Positions 26,100-37,309 of a DNA stretch of 64,000 nucleotides are shown here, piece after piece. Under the pieces are notes generated by a model, which had not been told where the DNA came from, ran no database searches, and saw only the letters and a program-made list of their open reading frames with translations. Source of the stretch: Mycolicibacterium sp. P9-64 (GTDB lineage: Bacteria; Actinomycetota; Actinomycetes; Mycobacteriales; Mycobacteriaceae); NCBI RefSeq assembly GCF_008329605.1, contig NZ_NPKO01000008.1:62001-126000 (forward strand). Direction: 5' to 3'. Both the position numbers and the translations under genes were made by a program. Each line of letters starts with the position of its first letter. Position 1 is the first letter of the stretch.

Positions 26100-26987
26100 A
26101 TGGTTACTGACACAGTGTCAACAAGCGGTGAGCCGCCCGCCATCGCGGGTGTGCGCCGCTCGTTCGTCGAGGCGCGCGGGGTCCGGTTCCACGTCACCGA
26201 GTCGGGGCCGGAGGACGGCAGGCCCGTGATTGCGCTGCACGGCTGGCCGCAGCACCACTGGGTGTACCGGGATCTGCTTGCCGACCCGCCGCCGGGGTTG
26301 CGCATCATCGCTCCGGACCTGCCGGGGTACGGCTGGTCCGGGCCCGCGCCGCACCGGTGGGCCAAGGAGGACGTCGCGAGTGACGTGCTGGCACTCGCCG
26401 ATGCGCTGGGGATCGACCGCTTCCTGCTCGTCGGCCACGACTGGGGCGGCTTCATCGGCCACCTCGTGGTGCTGAACGCACCCTCGCGGATCGACGGGTA
26501 CCTCGCGCTGAACATCGCGCACCCGTGGGTCACCGCGCGCGCGATCCTGCCGCACTTCTGGCGCTTCCTGGCCTACCAACCGCTGGTCGCCTCGATCGGG
26601 GTGCCACTGCAGCAGCGCACCAACTACTTGCGGCGGATCCTGGGCTTCGGCGCGCACCCGCTGGATCCCGCGATTGCCCGCGTCTACGCCGACCGCTTCC
26701 GGGATCCGGTGTGCGCACGTGCGGCACGGGACACCTACCGCACGTTCCTGCTGAAGGAGATGCCTGCGGGCGCACGCCACCCCGAGACGCGGCGCGCGAC
26801 GGTGCCCATTCGCGCGCTGTTCGGCGTCGGCGACTTCGCCATTCACCAGTCGCTCGCGTCGCCGTCGTCCGCCAACGCCGATGACTACACCTTCGAAGCG
26901 GTCGACACCGGCCACTTCATCGTCGACGAGCGCCCGGACCTGGTACGCGCCAAGCTGATCGCGCTCGCCGAAGAGACCTCCCCCTAG
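26100..26987 (+). CDS. Alpha/beta hydrolase, epoxide hydrolase-like
   Basis: This 295-residue soluble hydrolase has the oxyanion block HGWPQHHWVYRDL, the nucleophile elbow GHDWGG with Asp as nucleophile, and a late DTGHFIVDE with the catalytic His. An Asp nucleophile points to epoxide or haloalkane hydrolysis, not to esterases. A cap domain of about 100 residues lies between. The substrate is unknown. It is convergent with the decarboxylase gene and ends in a strong hairpin. Confidence 0.88.
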   Translation: MVTDTVSTSGEPPAIAGVRRSFVEARGVRFHVTESGPEDGRPVIALHGWPQHHWVYRDLLADPPPGLRIIAPDLPGYGWSGPAPHRWAKEDVASDVLALADALGIDRFLLVGHDWGGFIGHLVVLNAPSRIDGYLALNIAHPWVTARAILPHFWRFLAYQPLVASIGVPLQQRTNYLRRILGFGAHPLDPAIARVYADRFRDPVCARAARDTYRTFLLKEMPAGARHPETRRATVPIRALFGVGDFAIHQSLASPSSANADDYTFEAVDTGHFIVDERPDLVRAKLIALAEETSP

Positions 26988-26988
26988 T

Positions 26989-27041
26989 GCGATTTCGGCG
27001 CGCTTTCCGTCGCTGAGCGCACGAAAACGCGCCGAAATCGC
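26989..27041. terminator. Perfect 14-bp hairpin, bidirectional terminator (element C)
   Basis: GCGATTTCGGCGCG (26989-27002) pairs perfectly with 27028-27041. The inner TTT/AAA and CGT/ACG pairs extend the stem. It fills the gap between two convergent genes exactly, which fits a terminator or a short intergenic repeat used as one. Confidence 0.8.
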
Positions 27042-29918
27042 TCAGGGGAGGGCGTCGGCGGGCTCCGGCGGTCGGTTGCCGTTGCTCTTCTTCGCCTTGG
27101 GCGCCGGGCCGGCCTTGGGTGCTACCTCGACGATCGGCGCTAGCTGCACGGCCTGCACCGGAGCCGCCTGCGCGACGATTGCCTGCACCGGGCGGCACAT
27201 CTCGATGGCCTTCTCGGTGTACACGCGGTAGCCGAATTCCGGTTTGTAGCCATGGATCTCGGGGGTATCGAGTTCACGCATGAACTTGAGGATCTCGCGG
27301 CTGAACATCTGCCCGGGGACGAGCACGGGGAAGCCAGGAGGGTAAGGCGTCACGAACGTCGCGGACACGACGTCGATTCCGGCGTCGATCTTCTCGTCGA
27401 TCTCCGCGCCGCTCAGGTACTCGCAGTTGGTGTCGTCGTAGGACAGGTAGAACGCCCGCCGCACGTCGCCCTCCGGCGTTGGCTCGTCCCCGTTGAGATC
27501 GCGGAACACCGGGTGGAACCCGCTGAAGTCGGGCTGCGACGCGGTGTGCGTGGTCAACAGGCGCACCTTCTGCTCGAACCGGCCGCGCTCACCAAGACCC
27601 ATCTCGGAGATGCTCTCGTCGAGCTCACCCGCGATCTTCACCAGCACCTCGACCAGGAACGCCACCGAGCTGCGGGTGGTGCCGATGTTGGTCATGAACA
27701 GCACGGTGTTGCGTGAGGTCTTGTTGATCTGCACGCCGTGGCGGTCCATCAACTGCTCGCGCTTGAACGTGTCACCGTCGTACCCGGTCCGGCCGATCGA
27801 CAGCGTGATGCGCGACGGATCGAGCACGAACTCGTCGGCGTCCCACGCGGCCATCATGTTCTTCAGGCCCGATCGCAACGGCTGCTCGATGCCCGACGGC
27901 CGGAACTCATCGGGGATCAGGTCCGACGTACGCAGACACGACATGTACTTGCTCAACAGCGGGTGGTCGTCGATCGCGTCGCGCAGCTGCATGGCGTTCT
28001 CGATCTGGCGCTGCACCAGCTCGACACCCTCGAGCGCGACCTGGCGCCTGCCCAGGTCGAGGGAGGCCAGGATCTGGTAGTTCGGCGAGGTCGACGTGTG
28101 CGCCATGTAGGCCTCGTGGAACGCCTCGGCCACCTTCTGCTCGAAGTCCTGGTCGAAGACGTGGATCATCGAGCCCTGCCGCAGCGAGGTCAGCGTCTTG
28201 TGCGTCGACTGCGTGGCGTACACCCGCACCCGGGCCTTGGCCGGATCGGGCCGAAGCCGCTGGTTCAGCAGATCCTCATCGGTCGGTGGATGATCCGCCT
28301 GCGCCGCGAGATATTCGTCGTACTCCGCTCGGTACGCCTTGTCCTGCAGGCGTTCCCGCAACCTGCGCGCCGTGGCCATCGCGGTCCGCCCGCGGTACAC
28401 CGGGTGGAAGCGGGCGAACGCGAACCACGCCTCGTCCCACAGGAACACCAGATCCGGCTTGATCGCCAGGCATTCCTCCATGACACGCTCGACGTCGTAG
28501 ACGATGCCGTCGAACGTGCAGTTGGTCAGCGACATCATCTTGACGCGGTCGAGTTTGCCGGCGCGCTTGAGCGCCAACAACTTCGACATGATCTCGCGCA
28601 GCGGCACCGCGCCGTACATCGTGTACTCGGGTAGGGGATAGGCCTCGAGGTAGATGACGTTCGCGCCCGCCATCATCATGCCGTAGTGGTGGGACTGATG
28701 GCAGTTGCGGTCCAGCAGCACGATGTCACCGGGTGCCACCAACGACTGCGTGACGATCTTGTTGGCCGTCGAGGTGCCATTGGTGACGAAGTAGGTGTGC
28801 CGCGAGCCGTACGCCTGCGACGCCAACTGCTGGGCTTCGCGCAGCGGGCCGGTCGGCTCGAGCAGCGAGTCGAGACCGCCGCACGTGGCCGACGTCTCGG
28901 CCATGAACACGTCGAGACCGTAGAAGCCGACCATGTCCTTGATCCAGTGCGAGTTGACGATTGACTTGCCCTGCGAGATCGGCAGCGCGTGGAACACCCC
29001 GGTCGGACGGTGGCTGTACTGCTTGAGCGCGCTGAAGAACGGCGTGCGGTACCGCTCGGCGACACCGTGCAGAATCGACAGGTGCAGCTCCAGCACGCCT
29101 TCGCGCGCGTGGAACACCCTGCGGAAGTACGGGCCCAGCCGGCCGGCAATCTGTTCCACGTCGATCTCGGTCATGAGGTACATGTCGAGCTCGGGCCGTA
29201 GTTCCCGCAGCGATGCCGCAAGGATCTGCGCCCTCTCGTCTGGGGACTTGTGATCGTCGAGGTCCTCGGAGACGCGGGTGTCGACGAAGTCGGCAAGCGT
29301 CGACAGGTCGCGCAACGACTGGTGGCTGAACCGGCGGCGGATCACCACGGCCTGCAGGTTGACGTTGAGCCGCGCGGCGATCAGTGCCTCGTCACCGGAT
29401 CCCACCACGACGAGCTCGTAGACGAACTCGTCGTCGGGGCGACGCCAGCTGCGCACCTCCTTGCGCAGCGCGCGCTCCTGGGCCTCGGTCATCTTCTCGA
29501 CGACGAGCACCTCGAAGTAGAGCTGCTCCTTCTTGTTGGCCGGTTGCTGCTCCAGCGTGCGCGGGTCGGCGGGGAACATGTCGGTGTCGTCGAGCCCTGC
29601 CGTGTCGACGTCGCCGCTGCGGTACGACTCCGTGGTCAGCGCGCGGTTGATCCTGGCGACCGAGTGCGAGAACTTGTCGTAGTTGCCGGCATTGAACAGA
29701 CGCTGCACCTTCGCGAACTGCGGCGAACCGGGGTAGGCCCAGTACGGCTCCAGCGGCGTGAGGGTGGCGAGCTGCTCCTTGCAGATCTCGACGTACTGCT
29801 CCTTGAGCGCCCCCGTCGTGGTCGTGCGGGTCAGGCGATCGGCAGCCTCCTCGAGGCGGCACCACGCGTCGCCGCGCAGCTGCCAGACACTGTTGTAGGC
29901 GTGCGAACTCTCGGACAT
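27042..29918 (-). CDS. Orn/Lys/Arg decarboxylase, large fold-I type (Rv2531c-like)
   Basis: This 958-residue protein has an N-terminal region of about 330 residues, then a PLP fold-I aminotransferase-like core with NGTSTANKIVTQSL, HQSHHYGMMMAGA, FLWDEAWFAFARFHP and the PLP lysine in ATQSTHKTLTSLRQGS. The C-terminal decarboxylase domain and an Ala/Pro/Lys-rich tail follow. It resembles the large mycobacterial decarboxylase Rv2531c (annotated adi). ATG 29918 gives MSESSHAYNSVW; the 70 upstream open codons overlap the divergent methyltransferase promoter. Substrate (Arg, Lys or Orn) cannot be settled here. Confidence 0.88.
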   Translation of the reverse strand: MSESSHAYNSVWQLRGDAWCRLEEAADRLTRTTTTGALKEQYVEICKEQLATLTPLEPYWAYPGSPQFAKVQRLFNAGNYDKFSHSVARINRALTTESYRSGDVDTAGLDDTDMFPADPRTLEQQPANKKEQLYFEVLVVEKMTEAQERALRKEVRSWRRPDDEFVYELVVVGSGDEALIAARLNVNLQAVVIRRRFSHQSLRDLSTLADFVDTRVSEDLDDHKSPDERAQILAASLRELRPELDMYLMTEIDVEQIAGRLGPYFRRVFHAREGVLELHLSILHGVAERYRTPFFSALKQYSHRPTGVFHALPISQGKSIVNSHWIKDMVGFYGLDVFMAETSATCGGLDSLLEPTGPLREAQQLASQAYGSRHTYFVTNGTSTANKIVTQSLVAPGDIVLLDRNCHQSHHYGMMMAGANVIYLEAYPLPEYTMYGAVPLREIMSKLLALKRAGKLDRVKMMSLTNCTFDGIVYDVERVMEECLAIKPDLVFLWDEAWFAFARFHPVYRGRTAMATARRLRERLQDKAYRAEYDEYLAAQADHPPTDEDLLNQRLRPDPAKARVRVYATQSTHKTLTSLRQGSMIHVFDQDFEQKVAEAFHEAYMAHTSTSPNYQILASLDLGRRQVALEGVELVQRQIENAMQLRDAIDDHPLLSKYMSCLRTSDLIPDEFRPSGIEQPLRSGLKNMMAAWDADEFVLDPSRITLSIGRTGYDGDTFKREQLMDRHGVQINKTSRNTVLFMTNIGTTRSSVAFLVEVLVKIAGELDESISEMGLGERGRFEQKVRLLTTHTASQPDFSGFHPVFRDLNGDEPTPEGDVRRAFYLSYDDTNCEYLSGAEIDEKIDAGIDVVSATFVTPYPPGFPVLVPGQMFSREILKFMRELDTPEIHGYKPEFGYRVYTEKAIEMCRPVQAIVAQAAPVQAVQLAPIVEVAPKAGPAPKAKKSNGNRPPEPADALP

Positions 29919-30066
29919 GGTCAGCCCTTTCACCCGGATCGTTGCTGCGATCAAGCGTGGCACCGCGGCGCGGACGAGCAGGCGATCAGCGAACGAATGC
30001 TGTGCGTCGATCACGTGACGGCAAAAAGAAGTCGAGCTGTGAACGCCGGGCTGTGAGGATGGAGCC

Positions 30067-30894
30067 ATGACCGACGATTGGCGCAGCATCAACCTCGCCA
30101 ACTGGGAGGCGCGGGTTCCGCTGCACACCGCGCCCGACGGGTACGAGCTGGCCGCCTTCGACGATCCCGCATATCTGTCACCGGTGGTGCGCTACGACTT
30201 GCCGCGGCTGGGGCGACTGGACGGCCTCGACGTCGTACACCTGCAGTGCCACATCGGCACCGACACGGTATCGCTGGCCCGGCTCGGTGCGCGTTCGGTG
30301 ACGGGGTTGGACTTCTCGCCATCCGCGTTGGAGGCGGGCCGGGCGCTGGCTCAACGCGCCAAGGCGGAGGTGCGCTTCGTCGAGTCCGACGTGGACGGTG
30401 CGGTCGGTGTACTCGGTGAGGGTTCCTTCGACGTGGTCTACACCGGCATCGGTGCGCTGTGCTGGCTACCCGACATCCGCCGCTGGGGCGCGATCGTGGC
30501 CGAGCTGTTGAGGCCGGGAGGTCGGCTGTTCATCAGGGAGAGCCACCCCGTGCTCTGGGCGGCAGGCGATTCGAGGTCCGACGGTCTGCTCGTGCTGGAA
30601 TACCCGTACTTCGAGACGGAGGGGATGGTCTTCGTCGAGAACGAGAGTTATGCCGGTTCCGGTGAGATCAGTGCGCCGGAGTCCGTCAGCTTCAATCATG
30701 GTCTCGGCGAGATCATCACCGCGCTCATCGAGGCCGGATTGCGAGTCGCTGCGCTGGAGGAGCATCGCGAGGTGCCGTGGAACGCGTTGGAGGACCTGAT
30801 GATTCCGAGCCCCGACTTCGACGAGGAGTGGGTGCTCGCCGAGGGTGCCGACCGGATGCCGCTGACCTACACCCTGCAGGCCATCAAGGGCTGA
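30067..30894 (+). CDS. Class I SAM-dependent methyltransferase
   Basis: This 275-residue protein has the SAM-binding motif I region DVVHLQCHIGTDTVSLARLG followed by VTGLDFSPSALEAGR (motif II acidic residue) and FDVVYTGIGALCWLPD (motif IV). It is a small-molecule type methyltransferase. The start at ATG 30067 is divergent from the decarboxylase gene, with about 150 bases between. The substrate is unknown. Confidence 0.87.
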   Translation: MTDDWRSINLANWEARVPLHTAPDGYELAAFDDPAYLSPVVRYDLPRLGRLDGLDVVHLQCHIGTDTVSLARLGARSVTGLDFSPSALEAGRALAQRAKAEVRFVESDVDGAVGVLGEGSFDVVYTGIGALCWLPDIRRWGAIVAELLRPGGRLFIRESHPVLWAAGDSRSDGLLVLEYPYFETEGMVFVENESYAGSGEISAPESVSFNHGLGEIITALIEAGLRVAALEEHREVPWNALEDLMIPSPDFDEEWVLAEGADRMPLTYTLQAIKG

Positions 30895-30904
30895 CCGAAC
30901 CCGG

Positions 30905-30966
30905 CACGAGCGCGCGCAGAGTCGGGTTTGCGCTCGGCGTGTCGCCCGCAAACTGGCGCGCTCGGC
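30905..30966. repeat. Composite palindromic intergenic element B
   Basis: Outer arms CGAGCGCGC (30907-30915) and GCGCGCTCG (30956-30964) enclose an inner 7-bp pair GTTTGCG (30926-30932)/CGCAAAC (30947-30953). It lies between convergent genes (methyltransferase and kdpE). It shares the outer arm and the GGCGTGTCG core with element A at 2787. Confidence 0.65.
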
Positions 30967-30974
30967 GGAGGGGA

Positions 30975-31667
30975 CTACTCCTGGAAGCGGTAACCCATGC
31001 CCGCCTCGGTCAACAGGTGCACCGGGTGCGACGGGTCGTCCTCCAGCTTGCGGCGCAGCTGTGCGAGGTACACCCGTAGGTAGTGGGTCTCCTTGGCGTA
31101 GGCGGGGCCCCATACCTCCTTGAGCAGCTCCTCGCGGCCAACCAGCTTGCCGCGGTTGCGGACCAGCATCTCCAACATGCCCCACTCGGTGGGGGTGAGG
31201 TGCACCTCGGAGCCGTTCTTGGTGACCTTCTTGGCGGCCAAATCCACCGTGAACGACGAGGTTTCGATGACCGGTTCATCGGTGTCGGACGCCGCGGTCC
31301 CTCGTCGGACGGCCGCCCGCAGCCGGGCGAGGAACTCGTCCATGCCGAACGGCTTCGTCACGTAGTCGTCGGCGCCTGCGTCCAGCGCGCCGACCTTGTC
31401 CGCCGAGTCGGTGCGGGCGGACAGCACGATGACGGGAGCGGTCAGCCAGCCGCGAAGGCCCTGCAGCACTTCGATTCCCGACATGTCGGGAAGGCCGAGG
31501 TCCAGCACGACGACGTCGGGCTTGTGCTCGGCGGCAGCGCGCAACGCGGCGCCGCCGGTCGCGGCCGTGGTCACCTCGTAACCGCGCACGGACAGGTTGA
31601 TCCGCAACGCGCGCAGGATCTGCGGTTCGTCGTCGATGACGAGGACCTTGGTCTTTGGTGGGTTCAC
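30975..31667 (-). CDS. kdpE: K+-responsive response regulator KdpE
   Basis: This 230-residue OmpR/PhoB-type regulator has a receiver domain with VLVIDDEPQ, the phospho-acceptor Asp in VVLDLGLPDMSG, and KPFGMDE, followed by a winged-helix DNA-binding domain (HLTPTEWGMLEMLVRNRG, ending in the THYLRVYLAQLRRKLE recognition part). It should activate kdpFABC under K+ limitation when phosphorylated by KdpD. The start overlaps the kdpD stop by four bases. Confidence 0.96.
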   Translation of the reverse strand: MNPPKTKVLVIDDEPQILRALRINLSVRGYEVTTAATGGAALRAAAEHKPDVVVLDLGLPDMSGIEVLQGLRGWLTAPVIVLSARTDSADKVGALDAGADDYVTKPFGMDEFLARLRAAVRRGTAASDTDEPVIETSSFTVDLAAKKVTKNGSEVHLTPTEWGMLEMLVRNRGKLVGREELLKEVWGPAYAKETHYLRVYLAQLRRKLEDDPSHPVHLLTEAGMGYRFQE

Positions 31668-34246
31668 GGTCGTTCCTCCTTCGGAGGTGCGGCCAATTCG
31701 ATCTCGATGGTCAAACCCCCTCCCGGGGTGTCGGTAGCGACCACGGTACCGCCCATCGCCTCGACGAATCCCTTTGCGACGGAAAGGCCGAGGCCGACGC
31801 CGCTGCTGTTGTGCGTGTCGCCGAGGCGCTGGAAGGGTTCGAAGAGTTGCTCCTCGGTGCCGCGGGCAATGCCGGGTCCCTCGTCGATCACCGCGATGAG
31901 CACGCGATCGCCGACATGGCCCGCGCTGACCCGCACCACGCTGTCCGGGGCGTACCGCAGCGCGTTGTCGATCAGGTTGGCGAGCACGCGTTCGAGCAAC
32001 CCGCTGTCGGCCATCGCCACGGCATCACCGACCTCGACCTTCACCCTGTCCAGGCCCACCGGCGTCTTTCGCCGTGTCGATTCATCTGCGGAACCGAACC
32101 CGGTGGCTCCCTTGCTTATTCCGAGCAGCGCCCGCTGTACGGTCTCCTCGAGGTAGGTCCTGCGCAGCTCAGGCCGGACCACCCCCGCTGCCAGTCGCGA
32201 CGAGTCGAGCAGGTTGCCGACCAGCGCCGTCAGCTGATCGATCGACTCCTCGACGGTGGCCAGTAGCTCGGCGGTGTCCTCTTCGGAGAAGCCGACGTCT
32301 TCGCTGCGCAGGCTGGACACCGCGGCCTTTGCGCCCGCCAGCGGGGTGCGCAGGTCGTGGCTCACCGCTGACAGCAGCGAGCGGCGCAGTTCGTCGGCTT
32401 GCGATATCGCCTCGGCCTTGCTGGCCTCCTCGGTCAGCTCACGCTGCTTGACCATCGCCGCGGCCTGCTTGGCAACGGCCCCAAGCACTCTGCGGTCGCG
32501 GGCGGCCAGCTTCTTGCCGGTCATCAGCATCCAGAACTCGTCGTCACCGACCTCGATCGCGGTGTCGGCGGTGTCGACGTCCACACACGGATCGGTGCCG
32601 ACGCACGCGATGACGCCGTGGCCGTCGCGCAGCAGGCTGACCGCGCGCTGCGAGTAGGTCTCCCTGACGCGTTCCAGTAGCGTCGTCAGATCGGCGCCGC
32701 GGAGGACCGAGCCTGCGAACAGCGCGAGCAGTTCGGCTTCCTGCGATGCGCGCCTGGCCTCCCTCGCCCGCTTGGCCGCGCCGTCGACCAATGCCGCCAC
32801 GGCCACCGCCACCGCGAGCAGCACCACGACGGTGATGGCGCTGTCGGGTTCGGCGATGGTGAAGCTGTACCTGGGCGCCACCAGGAAGTAGTTGAGCAGC
32901 AACCCGGACAACAACGCCGAGAGGGCGGCGGGGGCCACGCCGCCGAGGAGCGCGACGATCAGCACCCCGATGAAGAACAGCGCGCTCTCGCCGCCGGTGC
33001 CGAGGTAGGCGTCGAGCACGAACACGATCAGCGCGCAGATCACGGACGGCACCACGAGGGCGGCCAGCCACGACGTCAGATGCCGTTGGCGGGGCGACAG
33101 CGATGACAGCGAAAACCCTCCGCTGGCCGCTTCGTGCGTCACCATGTGGACGTCGATCTTTCCCGAGTTCTGCACCGTGGCAGCGCCGATGCCCTCCTCG
33201 AAGATGCGGGCCCACCGCGACCGGCGTGACGTGCCGAGAACCAGCTGGGTGGCGTTCATCTCGCGGGCGAAGTCGAGCAGTGCCGCGGGGACGTCGTCGC
33301 CGACCACCGTGTGCAGCGTCGCACCGAGGCTCTGGGCGAGCTCGCGCACCTTGCCCATCTGCGGTGCGGAGAGGCCCGAAAGTCCGTCGCCACGAACGAC
33401 GTGCACCACCATCAGCTCCGCACCGGACCTCGATGCGATGCGAGATGCGCGACGTACCAAGGTTTCCGACTCGGGGCCGCCGGTCACGGCGACCACCACG
33501 CGTTCGCGGGCCTCCCAGGTGTCGGTGATCTTGTTGTCGGCGCGGTACTTGGCCAGTGCGGCGTCCACTTGATCGGCGAGCCACAACAGGGCGATCTCGC
33601 GCAGGGCGGTCAGGTTGCCGCGCCGGAAGTAGTTGGTCAGCGCGGCGTCGACGCGCTCGGGAGCGTACACGTTTCCGTGTGACAGCCTGCGGCGCAACGC
33701 TTCCGGCGTGATGTCGACGAGCTCGATCTGCGCGGCCTCGCGGACGACGTCGTCGGGCACCGTCTCCTGCTGTTCGATGCCGGTGATCTGCGCGACGACG
33801 TCGTTCAGACTCTCGAGGTGCTGCACGTTGACCGTGGAGATCACCGAGATGCCCGCGTCGAGCAGCTCCTCGATGTCCTGCCAGCGTTTGGGGTTCTTGC
33901 TGCCAGGAGTGTTGGTGTGCGCGAGCTCGTCGACGAGCACCACCTGCGGCTGGCGCGCCAGCACCGCGGCGACGTCGAGCTCGGGGAAGCTGCTGCCTCG
34001 GTAGTCGATGTAGTGCGGTGGGATGAGCTCGATTCCGGTGAGCATCTCCGCGGTCTTCTTGCGGCCGTGCGTCTCGACCACCGCGGCCACGACGTCGGTG
34101 CCGCGCTCCAGCCTGCGGTGCGCCTCACCGAGCATCGCGAACGTCTTGCCGACGCCGGGAGCTGCGCCCAGATAGATGCGCAGCTCCCCGCGTTTCTGCT
34201 TGTGGTCGGCCTTCGGTTCGGGCTGCGTCACATGCTCATCATCCAC
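31664..34246 (-). CDS. kdpD: K+ sensor histidine kinase KdpD
   Basis: This 860-residue membrane sensor has an N-terminal KdpD domain with Walker A GAAPGVGKTFAML and VLVDELAHTN. A USP-like domain (VAVTGGPESETLVRRA) follows. Four close membrane helices lie at about 390-495, then a GAF-like region, the phosphorylated His in SAVSHDLRTPLAG, and an ATPase domain with DEGPGIARGTEEQLFEPF and GVGLGLSVAKG. It phosphorylates KdpE when K+ or turgor is low. It starts seven bases after kdpC. Confidence 0.96.
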   Translation of the reverse strand: MDDEHVTQPEPKADHKQKRGELRIYLGAAPGVGKTFAMLGEAHRRLERGTDVVAAVVETHGRKKTAEMLTGIELIPPHYIDYRGSSFPELDVAAVLARQPQVVLVDELAHTNTPGSKNPKRWQDIEELLDAGISVISTVNVQHLESLNDVVAQITGIEQQETVPDDVVREAAQIELVDITPEALRRRLSHGNVYAPERVDAALTNYFRRGNLTALREIALLWLADQVDAALAKYRADNKITDTWEARERVVVAVTGGPESETLVRRASRIASRSGAELMVVHVVRGDGLSGLSAPQMGKVRELAQSLGATLHTVVGDDVPAALLDFAREMNATQLVLGTSRRSRWARIFEEGIGAATVQNSGKIDVHMVTHEAASGGFSLSSLSPRQRHLTSWLAALVVPSVICALIVFVLDAYLGTGGESALFFIGVLIVALLGGVAPAALSALLSGLLLNYFLVAPRYSFTIAEPDSAITVVVLLAVAVAVAALVDGAAKRAREARRASQEAELLALFAGSVLRGADLTTLLERVRETYSQRAVSLLRDGHGVIACVGTDPCVDVDTADTAIEVGDDEFWMLMTGKKLAARDRRVLGAVAKQAAAMVKQRELTEEASKAEAISQADELRRSLLSAVSHDLRTPLAGAKAAVSSLRSEDVGFSEEDTAELLATVEESIDQLTALVGNLLDSSRLAAGVVRPELRRTYLEETVQRALLGISKGATGFGSADESTRRKTPVGLDRVKVEVGDAVAMADSGLLERVLANLIDNALRYAPDSVVRVSAGHVGDRVLIAVIDEGPGIARGTEEQLFEPFQRLGDTHNSSGVGLGLSVAKGFVEAMGGTVVATDTPGGGLTIEIELAAPPKEERP

Positions 34247-34253
34247 CGGTCAG

Positions 34254-35161
34254 TCAACTCTTCACCGGGTACTTCTGGTCCAAGTCGATGTTGAGCTGGA
34301 GCACGTTCACCCGCGGCTCGCCCATGAACCCGAGGTCACGGCCATACTCGTGGGCGCGCACCGCTTCCCGGACCTGATCGGCGCTGATGCCGCGGGCCTT
34401 GGCCACCCGATCGACCTGAATGTCGGCGTAGGCCACCGAGATGTTGGGGTCGAGGCCGCTACCGCTGGCGGTCACCGCATCCGCTGGCACCTGCGGGTCG
34501 GTCGCGGCGCCCTTGATGGGCACGATCTGGCCGACGGAGTAGTCCTCGCCGAACTTGGCGCACTCGACGCGCACGCCCTCGTAGGTGTTCAGGAACGGCG
34601 TGGTCGTCGTATTGCAGGGCTCGTTGACGCTGATCACCCGAGTCGGGGTGACGACGTTGCCGCGGGCGTCGCGCGGCCCGATCACCGACAGCACGGCGCC
34701 GACACCGTCACCGGTGCAGAACGGCCGCGCGCCGTTGACGCCCTCGAGCTTGCCGACGGCGGCGCTGCGCGAGCACACCAGCGTGAGCAGGCTTGCCTTG
34801 TAGCCGTTGTCGGCCGCGGGAAGCGAGGGATCGCCGAGGGTGTCGACGATGCTCTCCGGTCCGAGGTTGCTCGCGCTGGTGGCCAGCGGGTCGTAGCCGG
34901 CACCGGCGGCGGACGGCCTGCTCTGGAAGTACTTCGGCAGCGGGTTGCCGTCGGAGTCGGTGAACGACTGGCCGATCAGGCTGCTGCCCACGGGTTCTCC
35001 GTTCACCTGGATGATCGAGCCGGTGGCCTTGTTGTTCAGACCAGGCACCTGCGCGATCAGCCAGATGAACACGGGGTAGGCGATGCCGAGGATCACGGTG
35101 AGCACCAGCAGCGCGCGCAGCGCTGCCCAATGCTGACGGGCGAGGCTAGAGAAGTTCATGT

Positions 35162-35165
<4 letters not shown>
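34254..35165 (-). CDS. kdpC: K+-transporting ATPase subunit KdpC, long form
   Basis: This 303-residue subunit has one N-terminal membrane helix (LRALLVLTVILGIAYPVFIW) and a periplasmic domain. It holds GSSLIGQ, FQSRPSAAGAGYDP, GSGLDPNIS and VNVLQLNIDLD, all usual for KdpC. The protein is about 100 residues longer than the common form (~190-200). The extra part (about residues 115-210) lies before DAVTASGSGLDP and contains four Cys, including VCSRS, FCTG and NEPCN. KdpC is thought to raise ATP affinity of KdpB. It overlaps kdpB by four bases. Confidence 0.94.
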
Positions 35166-37308
<2,143 letters not shown>

Positions 37309-37309
<1 letters not shown>

